Shown: positions 6,973 to 14,009 of the stretch, in pieces
Layout: the number at the start of each line of letters is the position of its first letter
Position numbering within the stretch: the stretch's first letter is position 1
Source of the DNA: Pseudomonadota bacterium
Lineage (GTDB): Bacteria; Myxococcota_A; UBA796; SXON01
NCBI GenBank assembly: GCA_005776735.1
Contig: SXOM01000018.1
Location: 1-14,009, forward strand
Direction: 5' to 3'
DNA length: 14,009 bases
The notes under the pieces: model-generated
Seen by the model: the letters and a program-made list of their open reading frames with translations, nothing else
Database searches by the model: none
What the model was told of the DNA's origin: nothing
Translations under genes and position numbers: made by a program

Positions 6973-9603
6973 ATGCGTGGTTTCGGTGTGTCTGCTCTTC
7001 TCGCCTTCCTGCTCGGCTGCCCTGGCGGCGACGGCAAGACCAACGACACCGCGGGGGGCCTGACCGGCGGCACGGCGTGCGACGTGTCCCCGGCCGCGTG
7101 CGACGAGGACGGCGACGGCTTCAAGCCGAGCGAGAACGACTGCGACGACAGTGATTCGTCGGTGAACCCCGGCGAGATCGAGACGTGCAACGGGCGCGAC
7201 GACAACTGCGACGGCAACATCGACGAGGGCGTCGGCTCCACCTGGTACCAGGACTACGACCTCGACGGCTTCGGCAACCTCGAGGCCACGCAGACCGCGT
7301 GCGAAGCGCCAGAAGGCTACGTCGAGAACAACCAGGACTGCGACGACGCGCAGCCGCGCAGCTACCCCGGCAACGAAGAGGTCTGCGACGAGATCGACAA
7401 CAACTGCGACGGCACCGTCGACGAGGGCGTCACCACCGCCTACTACGCCGACGCCGACACCGATGGCTATGGCGACCCCACCAGCGGCGTGGACGCGTGC
7501 GAAGAGCCCGCGGGCTACGTCCTGGACAACACCGACTGCGACGACAGCACGTCGCGTTCGTACCCCGGCAACCCCGAGGTGTGCGACACCCTCGACAACG
7601 ACTGCGACGGCATGGTCGACGAGGGCGTCACCACGACCTACTACGCCGACGTCGACGGCGACGGTTACGGCAACATCCTGGTCCCGCAGGACGCGTGCTC
7701 GGTCCCGACCGGCTACGCCGAGAACCCGGACGACTGCGAAGACAGCGACGCGTCGATCCACCCGTCCGCGACCGAGCTGTGCAACGGTGTCGACGACGAC
7801 TGCGACGGCACCACCGACGAGCCCGACGCAGCCGACGCGTCGACCTGGTACGTCGACGCCGACGCCGACACGTACGGCGACGCGAGCACCAGCGTGGTGG
7901 ATTGTTACCAGCCGTCCGGGTACGTCCTCGACAACACCGACTGCGACGACGCGCGCCTGGAGACCAACCCCGGCGCCTCGGAGTACTGCAACGGACACGA
8001 CGACGACTGCGACGGAAGCACCGACGAGGACAGCGCGCTCGACGCGATCACCTGGTACCGCGACGGCGACGGCGACAACTACGGCGACACCTCCGTGGTC
8101 GACGTCGAGTGCAGCCAGCCCGCCGGCTACGTCGCCGCGTACGACGACTGCGACGACACCGACGCCACCAGCTTCCCTGGCGGAGTCGAGGTGTGCGACG
8201 GCGCCGACAACGACTGCAACGGCGTGGTGGACGACGCGCCGACCGACGGCACCAGCTACTACGCCGACGACGATGCCGACGGCTTCGGCGACCCGAGCGA
8301 CAGCGTGTCCGAGTGCGCGATGCCGAGCGGCTACGCCGACAACGACTACGACTGCGACGACGCCGACGCCACCGAGCCGGTGGTGGCCGACGCGTTGGGC
8401 GGCTCGTCGTCCGGCAGCGGCACCCTCGCGAGCCCCTACGATGCGTTGCAGGACGCCATCGACGACGCCGACTCGTGCGTGGTCGCGTACCAGGGCACCT
8501 ACGCGGAGAACATCGACCTGGGCGGCAAGAGCATCGACGTGTGGGGGGTCGAGGGCGCGGACTACACGACGATCGACCCTTCGCTGAGCGTCTGTTCGGT
8601 CTCCAACCCGCTCGCGTGCGCCGCGGCGGTCGAGATCTCGTCCAACGGCGGCGCCACGCCCACGCTCCACGGGTTCACCGTGAAGGGGGGCACCGGCTCG
8701 GTCGAGTCGAGCACCACCTCGGAGACCTGCGCCGACTCCTCGGCCTCGCACGGCGGCGCCAACACCTGCACGGTCACGACGTATACCTACTGCGGCGGCG
8801 GGATCCACGTGTCCGGCGACGACCCGGTGCTCGAAGACCTCGTGGTCTACGACAACGAGCTGCCCGACAACGACCAGGCGAGCACGGGCGACTACACGCA
8901 GTCGTGGTTGTTCAGCTACGGCGGCGGGGTGTGCATCGTCGACGGCAACGTCTCGATGGACGGGGTGTGGGTGATCAACAACTCCGCCGATTCGGGCGGT
9001 GGGGTGTACGCGGGCGGCAGCTCCATCGTGAGCGCCGAGCACACGATCGTCGCCGAGAACGACGCGAGCGACGGCGGCGGCTACCTCGTCGCGGCGTCGA
9101 GCCTGACCACCAACAACAGCGTGGTGGCGTGCAACACGGCCACGACCGACGGCGGCGGCATCTTCACGGAGGACGTGTCCACGCTCCGGGTGGAGAACCT
9201 CTCGTTCTACGGCAACGAGTCGTCGACGAGCGGCAGCGCGCGCGGCGCCGACCTGTGGTTGGGCTCGAGCACGACGACGACCCTGCTCAACAGCATCGTC
9301 GAGAACGACATCGCCACCGCGCTGTTGTACGGGTCCTCGGGCACGCTGACCTACAACAACGTGTACAACGACAACCCGTCGGGCAGCGCCTACGGCGGCA
9401 GCCTCTCCGCCGGCACGGGCAGCATCAGCATGGGCGGCAACTTCACGAGCGCCAACTGCGACGGCAACGCCCGCAACGACGACTGGACGCTGGACCCGAC
9501 GTCGGGCGCGGTCGATGGTGGGGATCCGGCGTCGGCGTACGCGGACGTGGATGGGAGTGCGAACGACATGGGGGCGTTTGGGGGGCCGAACGGAAGCTGG
9601 TAG
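6973..9603 (+). CDS. MopE-repeat lipoprotein with C-terminal parallel beta-helix domain (second paralogue)
   Basis: The ATG at 6973 follows GGAGG (6964-6968) by four bases and gives 876 residues. The signal peptide MRGFGVSALLAFLLGC has its lipobox Cys at residue 16, as in the upstream paralogue, and both continue PGGD. Residues about 44-469 contain seven MopE-like units (six closed by a C(D/N)xxDxxC(D/N)G motif, the last incomplete), against ten in the paralogue. Residues about 470-876 are a beta-helix-like domain collinear with the paralogue. Shared landmarks are HGFTV(R/K)GGTG, ETCADSS, CTVT.Y.YCGGG, NSVVACN and the closing DVDGSANDMGAFGGPNGSW. Tandem duplication followed by repeat-number change explains the pair. 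Metal binding through the DxDxDG loops is likely by family. The ligand, substrate and biological role are unknown. Confidence 0.85.
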   Translation: MRGFGVSALLAFLLGCPGGDGKTNDTAGGLTGGTACDVSPAACDEDGDGFKPSENDCDDSDSSVNPGEIETCNGRDDNCDGNIDEGVGSTWYQDYDLDGFGNLEATQTACEAPEGYVENNQDCDDAQPRSYPGNEEVCDEIDNNCDGTVDEGVTTAYYADADTDGYGDPTSGVDACEEPAGYVLDNTDCDDSTSRSYPGNPEVCDTLDNDCDGMVDEGVTTTYYADVDGDGYGNILVPQDACSVPTGYAENPDDCEDSDASIHPSATELCNGVDDDCDGTTDEPDAADASTWYVDADADTYGDASTSVVDCYQPSGYVLDNTDCDDARLETNPGASEYCNGHDDDCDGSTDEDSALDAITWYRDGDGDNYGDTSVVDVECSQPAGYVAAYDDCDDTDATSFPGGVEVCDGADNDCNGVVDDAPTDGTSYYADDDADGFGDPSDSVSECAMPSGYADNDYDCDDADATEPVVADALGGSSSGSGTLASPYDALQDAIDDADSCVVAYQGTYAENIDLGGKSIDVWGVEGADYTTIDPSLSVCSVSNPLACAAAVEISSNGGATPTLHGFTVKGGTGSVESSTTSETCADSSASHGGANTCTVTTYTYCGGGIHVSGDDPVLEDLVVYDNELPDNDQASTGDYTQSWLFSYGGGVCIVDGNVSMDGVWVINNSADSGGGVYAGGSSIVSAEHTIVAENDASDGGGYLVAASSLTTNNSVVACNTATTDGGGIFTEDVSTLRVENLSFYGNESSTSGSARGADLWLGSSTTTTLLNSIVENDIATALLYGSSGTLTYNNVYNDNPSGSAYGGSLSAGTGSISMGGNFTSANCDGNARNDDWTLDPTSGAVDGGDPASAYADVDGSANDMGAFGGPNGSW
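7102..8379 (+). repeat. Tandem MopE-like coding repeats, seven units, period 198-207 bases
   Basis: Unit starts aligned on the codon before the (W/Y)Y pair lie at 7240, 7438, 7636, 7843, 8050 and 8254, spaced 198, 198, 207, 207 and 204 bases. As in the first paralogue, the opening unit is a half unit (DEDGDGFKPSENDC) and the last lacks its closing motif. The array is therefore bounded identically, and only the number of internal units differs. Confidence 0.8.
9585..9603 (+). repeat. 19-base direct repeat, copy 1 (3' end of second MopE-like gene)
   Basis: gccgaacggaagctggtag covers the last five codons and stop of the gene (part of PNGSW-stop). An identical 19-base copy lies at 10178-10196, with 574 bases between the copies. 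Confidence 0.7.
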
Positions 9604-9621
9604 TCGCTTCACCTGGTTGGT

Positions 9622-9654
9622 CCTCGCTTCTCGCGAGGGCGGCCCCGCTGGGGC
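9622..9654 (+). terminator. Paired hairpins after the second MopE-like gene, possible terminator
   Basis: CCTCGC (9622-9627) pairs with GCGAGG (9633-9638) over a 5-base loop. GCCCC (9642-9646) pairs with GGGGC (9650-9654) over a 3-base loop. Both lie within about 50 bases of the stop codon. No T tract follows, so this is weaker than the hairpin after the first paralogue. Confidence 0.4.
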
Positions 9655-9760
9655 GCGTGCCCGTGGGGTGCATGATGACGATCAGCCCCTTGCCCGTCGC
9701 GCATTCGCCGGGCTGGGCGGGCGCCGGTGAGGGTCGATCGCTGCGCGCGGCGACGGGCGC

Positions 9761-9766
9761 TATGAT
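9761..9766 (+). promoter_or_regulatory. Isolated -10-like hexamer TATGAT just before an ATG
   Basis: TATGAT matches TATAAT at 5 of 6 positions and stands out in GC-rich DNA. Transcription from it would begin close to the ATG at 9773, implying a leaderless or nearly leaderless message. I see no good -35 at 16-18 bases upstream, so the call is tentative. Confidence 0.3.
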
Positions 9767-9772
9767 CGAGCC

Positions 9773-9885
9773 ATGAGCGCCCGCGGAAACCTCGCCGACC
9801 CCGGCTACGAGCCCTCGGACGACGACCTCGCGCGCCTCATGCCGCTTCGAGGCCGCGCGGCGAACCTCCACGGGCACGTGAACCC
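9773..9885 (+). pseudogene. Orphan start of a small hypothetical protein, apparently broken
   Basis: From ATG 9773 the frame reads MSARGNLADPGYEPSDDDLA, then RLM. This acidic opening looks like genuine coding sequence. Beyond about residue 24 the composition changes to Arg/Pro/Gly-rich low-information sequence, and the frame overlaps a different frame that carries kinase motifs. The open frame runs on to 10066 (97 residues), but the second half reads as a shadow. The likeliest explanation is a gene start whose remainder was deleted. I do not recognise the family with certainty, and a real 97-residue protein cannot be excluded. Confidence 0.35.
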
Positions 9886-10086
9886 CGCGGGCCGGGGGTT
9901 GGCCGGGACGAGCTCGCGTCTCTGCAAGAGGCCACGTTCCGCGCCGATGGGCCTCGCCCCCGAAGCGGGGGCTTGGGGCTCGCGATCACGCTGGCGGCCT
10001 CGCGGCGCTTTGGGTGGGAGGTCCGGTTCGAGGAGGGTGAAGAAGGGGGGCTGCGTGTGGTGGTGACGGGGCAGTGCTCAGGGTGA
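9886..10086 (+). pseudogene. C-terminal relic of a sensor histidine kinase ATPase domain
   Basis: In the frame ending with TGA 10084-10086, the translation contains GPGVGRDELASLQEATF, then FRADG, GGLGLAI, and finally GWEVRFEEGEEGGLRVVVTG. GPGVG resembles the G1 box and GGLGLAI the G2 box of HATPase_c domains. The closing strand pair (EVRFE...GGLRVVV) is also typical. No H box, dimerisation helix or N box is present, and the frame has no start codon and no room for the missing 150 or more residues. The motif VNPAG just upstream sits in another frame, suggesting a frameshift near 9887-9893. This is a decayed remnant, not a functional kinase. Confidence 0.6.
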
Positions 10087-10241
10087 CGCTGGGCGGGAGC
10101 GCAGGGATGTCCGGAAGCGCGTTGGCGGCGATGGCGTGCTGGAGTCGGGCCCGACTGGACGTGTTCGGGTCGAGCGCGCCGAACGGAAGCTGGTAGCGAA
10201 TCGCCGGTATTCGGCCACGCATTCGGCGAGTTTCTCACGGT
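10087..10241. other. Spacer between the kinase relic and the minus-strand gene pair
   Basis: No convincing gene. A 29-codon frame (ATG 10107 to TAG 10196) ends in APNGSW, its last 19 bases duplicating the end of the second MopE-like gene. A 78-residue minus-strand frame (9986-10222) overlaps the kinase relic and looks like its shadow. No T-rich terminator is visible for either of the converging transcription units. Confidence 0.5.
10178..10196 (+). repeat. 19-base direct repeat, copy 2
   Basis: Identical to 9585-9603, including the TAG. It can be read in the same register (PNGSW-stop), but the preceding bases differ (ttcgggtcgagc in place of gcgtttgggg). It may mark the end of a duplicated or deleted third paralogue, or one boundary of the intervening segment. 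Confidence 0.7.
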
Positions 10242-10552
10242 CTAGACAGGTCGGCGGCGCCGCGCCCACGACGCGATCCCCACCACGGCCGCCGCGACCA
10301 GCGGGTACCCGATGCCGGCCGCGATGAGCAGCGTCCACCCGATGCCCGACCAACTCTCGCATCCCGGTGTCGCAAGGCACTCCTGGTCGGCGCGGTACAG
10401 CGGCACGGCGACCACGGCCTCGATCACCCACCAGCCGAGCACCACGACCCCAACGCCTCGCCAGGTGTGGCCACGCCAACCGAGCACCCCCGGGATCGCG
10501 ACCGCGACCACGACCGCAGCCCCGAAGACCAGGCCCGCCAGCGACGAGGCCG

Positions 10553-10556
<4 letters not shown>
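10242..10556 (-). CDS. Small integral membrane protein, unknown function
   Basis: This gene encodes 104 residues. The GTG start (10556-10554) overlaps the TGA of the upstream radical SAM gene (GTGA), which points to translational coupling and one transcript. Three hydrophobic segments are visible: about 6-27, 34-52 and 73-97. A short loop between the second and third holds two cysteines (60 and 66, in DQECLATPGCESW), and the tail is Arg-rich (ARRRRPV). By the positive-inside rule the C terminus would be cytoplasmic and the Cys-containing loop periplasmic, where a disulfide could form. I do not recognise a family. A much longer frame through this region on the same strand is a GC artefact and is ignored. 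A link to arsenic or organoarsenical metabolism is suggested only by coupling to the neighbour. Confidence 0.7.
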
Positions 10557-11536
<980 letters not shown>

Positions 11537-11636
11537 GAGCGCCGCTCGTCACCCCTTCGTACCCCCGGCGCACGAAGTTTGCCCACCCGCCGCACCCCGC
11601 GTGTCCAGCCGCACAGACCCCCTCCCCGGTGAACCT
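11537..11636. promoter_or_regulatory. Divergent 100-base spacer between the arsS-like and adhesin-like genes
   Basis: Promoters for both divergent genes should lie here or inside the gene starts. CTTCGT (11555-11560) and ACGAAG (11572-11577) form a 6-bp inverted repeat with an 11-base gap that could be an operator. GGTGA at 11628-11632 is the likely ribosome-binding sequence for the plus-strand gene. I see no clear -35/-10 pair in either direction. Confidence 0.35.
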
Positions 11637-13844
11637 GTGCCCCTGCTCCTCCTGCTGGCGTGTTCGTCCGACGACGACGCCCTCGCCGACCGTGTCACCG
11701 CGTTGGAGGCCGAGCTCGATGCGCTCGCGGCCACCAGCGACACCCACTCCGGGCGGTTCACCTCCTACGACGAGCTCCTCGCCACGCAGACCGCGGAGAT
11801 CGACGTCCTCACCGCGCGCATCGAGACCCTCGAGAGCACGCTCGCCGCCGTGGACACCGCGACGCTCCAGGCCCAGCTCGACGACCACGAAGGGCGGCTC
11901 ACGACCATCGAAGCGGACTACGCCACCGCCACCGACCTCGGCGCGCTCGCCGACGCCCAGGAGGTCACCGACGCGACGGTCGCGGCCCTCGGCACCGGCG
12001 TCGCCGGCCTCGCCCTCGATCTCGACGCGCTCGACACCGCCCTCGCCGCGGCCGTCCTCCGCATCGACGCGCTGGAGAGCGCCAGCACCGCGCTCGCCGA
12101 CGCCGTGCTCGACGTGGAGACCGAGCTGTTGACGCTCACCGGCGTCGACCTGACCGCCCTGAGCGACAGCCTCGACGCCCTCGACCTCCGCGTCGTGGCC
12201 ATCGAGGCCGACTACGCCACCACCACCGCCCTCGGCACCCTGAGCGACAGCCTCGACGCCCTCGACCTCCGCGTCGTGGCCATCGAAGCCGACTACGCCA
12301 CCGCCACCGCCCTCGGCACCCTGAGCGACAGCCTCGACGCCCTCGACCTCCGCGTCGTGGCCATCGAAGCCGACTACGCCACCGCCACCGCCCTCGACGC
12401 CCTCGACAGCACCGTCGCCGCCCTGGACGCCGCGGTCGCCGCGGTGGAGGCGACGCTCACCGCGGCGATCGACGCCCTGAGCGCCGACCTCGACGCCCTC
12501 GACACCCGCCTCACCACGACCGAGGCGGACCTCGACACGGTGGAGAGCACCGTCGCCGCCACCGACCCCTCCGTCGCCGACCTCGACGCGCTCCTGACCG
12601 CCGCCGAGGCCGACATCGACGCGCTCGAGACCGCCCAGGCCACCACCGAGGCCGACGTCGACGCGGTCGAGAGCACCGCCACCGCGCTCGAGACCGCCCA
12701 GGCCACCACCGAGGCCGACGTCGACGCGCTCGACACGCGCCTCACCACCGCCGAGGCCGACCTGGCCACCCTCGACACCACCGTCGCCGACCTCGTGGCC
12801 GACGCCGCCTCGTTGGACGACCTCTTCACCTACCTCACCGTGGACACGGCCAGCGACACGCTCACCTTCAGCGGCGCCAACGTGCACATCGACAACGGCG
12901 CCGGCAGCTCCGAGAGCACCAACGGCTACGGCAACCTGATCCTCGGCTACGACGAGAACTACGGCGACACCAAGACCGGCTCGCACAACCTCGTCGTCGG
13001 GCCCCACCACACCTACACCGGCTGGAGCGGCCTCGCGTTCGGCGAGGACCACGACATCGACGACTACGGCGCGGCTTTCGGCCATGCCAACAACGCGACC
13101 GGCGAGTACGCCTTCGCCGCCGGCTCGGGCGCGACGGCGTCCGGCACCGCCGCGGTCGCGCTGGGCCTCCGCAACAGCGCGTCGGGCAGCTACTCCACCG
13201 CCCTCGGCGGCTCCGACAACGACGCCTCCAGCAGCTACGCCCTCGTCGCCGGCGGGTACGCCAACGCGGCGAGCACGACCAGCTACCCGGCGGCCTTCGG
13301 CGGCTACGGAAACGTCGCGAGCGGCTCGATGGGCGTCGCGGTCGGCGGGAGCTCCAACACCGCGAGCGAGTACTACACGGTCGCGGTGGGCGGAGTGAGC
13401 AACATCGTGACCGGCAACACCGCCGCTTCGTTCGGCGGCTACAACAACACCGTGTCCGGCGGCATGTCGAGCACGCACGGCGGCTACCAGAACACCACCA
13501 GCGGCACCATCTCGACCGCGGTCGGCGGCATCTTCCTCACGACCACCGGAACCGCCGCCCTCGCCGCCGGCGGCTACGACAACCTCGCCTCGGGCACCTA
13601 CGCCGCCGCCTACGGTGGAGTGTTCAACACCGCCTCCTCGACCGTCAGCGCCACCTGCGGCGGCGCCGAGCTCACCTCGAGCGGCTACGCGTCGCTGGCG
13701 GCGGGCGGCCTCAGCAACGTCGCCTCCGCCCAGTACGCGACGACCTTCGGCGGTCGCTACAACACCGCCTCGGCGACCGGCGCCCTCGTCGCCGGCGGTG
13801 AATCCACGACCGAAGCGACGACCTGGGACTCGTCATACCCGTAG
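11637..13844 (+). CDS. Lipoprotein with long coiled-coil stalk and YadA-head-like repeat domain
   Basis: The protein has 735 residues from GTG 11637, preceded by GGTGA. An alternative GTG at 11601 would add 12 residues but has no ribosome site. The N terminus MPLLLLLACSS gives a very short lipobox with Cys9. Residues about 10-398 are rich in Ala, Asp, Leu, Glu and Thr with hydrophobic spacing of a coiled coil (TALEAELDAL, ARIETLESTL), including 27-residue and 21-residue repeats. After YLTVDTASDTLTFSGANVHI comes NGYGNLILGYDENYGDTKTG then SHNLVVG. Residues up to about 721 then form roughly sixteen units of about 15 residues with the pattern GG-x-x-N-x-A-S-G-x-x-S-x-A-x. This resembles the left-handed beta-roll head of trimeric autotransporters. 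There is no C-terminal membrane barrel, no S74-type chaperone domain, and the chain simply ends WDSSYP. Adhesive function and trimerisation are inferences. Confidence 0.75.
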   Translation: MPLLLLLACSSDDDALADRVTALEAELDALAATSDTHSGRFTSYDELLATQTAEIDVLTARIETLESTLAAVDTATLQAQLDDHEGRLTTIEADYATATDLGALADAQEVTDATVAALGTGVAGLALDLDALDTALAAAVLRIDALESASTALADAVLDVETELLTLTGVDLTALSDSLDALDLRVVAIEADYATTTALGTLSDSLDALDLRVVAIEADYATATALGTLSDSLDALDLRVVAIEADYATATALDALDSTVAALDAAVAAVEATLTAAIDALSADLDALDTRLTTTEADLDTVESTVAATDPSVADLDALLTAAEADIDALETAQATTEADVDAVESTATALETAQATTEADVDALDTRLTTAEADLATLDTTVADLVADAASLDDLFTYLTVDTASDTLTFSGANVHIDNGAGSSESTNGYGNLILGYDENYGDTKTGSHNLVVGPHHTYTGWSGLAFGEDHDIDDYGAAFGHANNATGEYAFAAGSGATASGTAAVALGLRNSASGSYSTALGGSDNDASSSYALVAGGYANAASTTSYPAAFGGYGNVASGSMGVAVGGSSNTASEYYTVAVGGVSNIVTGNTAASFGGYNNTVSGGMSSTHGGYQNTTSGTISTAVGGIFLTTTGTAALAAGGYDNLASGTYAAAYGGVFNTASSTVSATCGGAELTSSGYASLAAGGLSNVASAQYATTFGGRYNTASATGALVAGGESTTEATTWDSSYP
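12159..12395 (+). repeat. Three near-identical 81-base tandem repeats in the coiled-coil region
   Basis: Copies begin at 12159, 12240 and 12321, exactly 81 bases apart, and each encodes a 27-residue unit starting LSDSLDALDLRVVAIEADYA. Copies differ at only a few bases (gag/gaa for Glu, acc/gcc giving T or A at residue 22 of the unit). The third copy loses identity after 12395. Such recent DNA-level identity means the stalk length could change readily. Twenty-seven residues is one short of four heptads, implying a local stutter in the coil. Confidence 0.9.
12621..12728 (+). repeat. Two identical 45-base repeats spaced by 63 bases in the coiled coil
   Basis: The 45 bases at 12621-12665 recur identically at 12684-12728. 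Each copy encodes ALETAQATTEADVDA. The 63-base offset equals 21 residues or exactly three heptads, so this segment keeps coil register, unlike the 81-base units. Confidence 0.85.
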
Positions 13845-13851
13845 CCGTTGG

Positions 13852-13901
13852 GCGCCGTGCCGCGACCGGCCGTGAAGGCGGCCGGGCCCGCCGCACGGCG
13901 C
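13852..13901 (+). terminator. Compound inverted repeat after the adhesin-like gene, possible terminator
   Basis: GCGCCGTGC (13852-13860) pairs perfectly with GCACGGCGC (13893-13901). Nested inside, CCGGCCG (13866-13872) pairs with CGGCCGG (13879-13885) over a 6-base loop. The structure begins eight bases after the stop codon. There is no T tract, so it could instead be an RNA-stabilising 3' hairpin. Confidence 0.5.
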
Positions 13902-13955
13902 GCGCCCCCCGCGGCGCCCGCACCGGATAGACGCCCGCCGCCGCCGAGGTGTTCC

Positions 13956-14009
13956 CTGCTCGCCCTCCTCGCCCTTCTCGCCTGCGCGACGCCCCCCGCC
14001 GACGCGCCC
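13956..14009 (+). CDS. Start of a putative lipoprotein, truncated by the window end
   Basis: The frame ending at base 14009 reads LLALLALLACATPPADAP, a textbook lipoprotein signal peptide end with the lipobox LLAC (Cys codon TGC 13983-13985). No ATG, GTG or TTG lies at a sensible distance in this frame. The nearest are GTG 13872 and GTG 13857, which would add a long Pro/Arg-rich leader. GAGG at 13946-13949 is correctly spaced for a CTG at 13956, which I use as a provisional start. GTG 13949 is in a different frame, so a one-base sequence error is another possibility. The gene body lies outside the window. Confidence 0.4.
   Translation, partial: MLALLALLACATPPADAP

Noticed and set aside
985..9612. 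A 2875-codon uninterrupted minus-strand frame antisense to tolB, the phosphatase and both MopE-like genes
   Set aside because: Its translation is Val/Ala/Arg/Gly-rich periodic sequence mirroring the GAC/GCC-rich sense repeats. It has no domain or signal, and all four sense genes are clearly real. It is an artefact of high GC and repeats.
7185..9776. Long plus-strand frame overlapping the second MopE-like gene
   Set aside because: Arg-rich shadow in an alternative frame of a gene with a clear start, signal peptide and domain structure.
9604..10196. Segment between the 19-base repeats as an insertion sequence or integrated element
   Set aside because: No transposase or integrase frame, no terminal inverted repeats, and the direct repeat is too long for a typical target duplication. 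Kept only as a repeat and debris observation.
9986..10222. 78-residue minus-strand frame (MRGRIPAIRYQLPFG...)
   Set aside because: It overlaps the kinase relic antisense, has no ribosome site or recognised motif, and is best explained as a shadow. I am not fully certain.

Overview
The window is very GC-rich, densely coding DNA from a Gram-negative, double-membrane bacterium. A Tol operon, several lipoprotein signal peptides, MopE-type metal-binding repeat proteins and an ArsS-like radical SAM enzyme together suggest Myxococcota or a related deltaproteobacterial lineage. That placement is inferred from gene content; no rRNA or tRNA is present to confirm it.

Bases 1-3306 are a tight plus-strand operon. 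It holds the 3' part of tolR, a short TolA/TonB-like protein starting on the base after the tolR stop, tolB starting in a TGATG overlap, and a Ppx/GppA-type phosphatase 9 bases after tolB. TolR, the TolA/TonB-like protein and TolB fit one envelope machine spanning inner membrane to periplasm. No pal gene follows tolB here.

Bases 3307-9603 hold two large paralogous lipoproteins in tandem (1078 and 876 residues). Each has its own candidate promoter and Shine-Dalgarno sequence. Both have the same plan: a lipobox with Cys16, a run of MopE-like DxDxDG/Cys repeats, and a C-terminal right-handed beta-helix-like domain ending in a GAYGGP/GAFGGP motif. They differ mainly by three repeat units. A strong UUCG-loop hairpin separates them.

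Bases 9604-10241 have no convincing intact gene. They hold hairpins, a short orphan ORF start, a histidine-kinase C-terminal relic (G1-like GPGVG and G2-like GGLGLAI), and a 19-base repeat of the last coding bases of the second MopE-like gene.

Bases 10242-11536 are a minus-strand pair: an ArsS-like radical SAM protein, and a 104-residue membrane protein that starts inside the ArsS stop codon. A 100-base divergent spacer leads to a 735-residue plus-strand protein. It has a short lipobox, a long coiled coil with near-perfect 81-base repeats, and a YadA-head-like domain of about sixteen 15-residue units, but no C-terminal barrel. The window ends in what looks like the signal peptide of another lipoprotein.

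Overall this is a Tol housekeeping operon beside an accessory block rich in repeat-built surface lipoproteins. A shared role in surface display or adhesion is an inference from architecture and adjacency.
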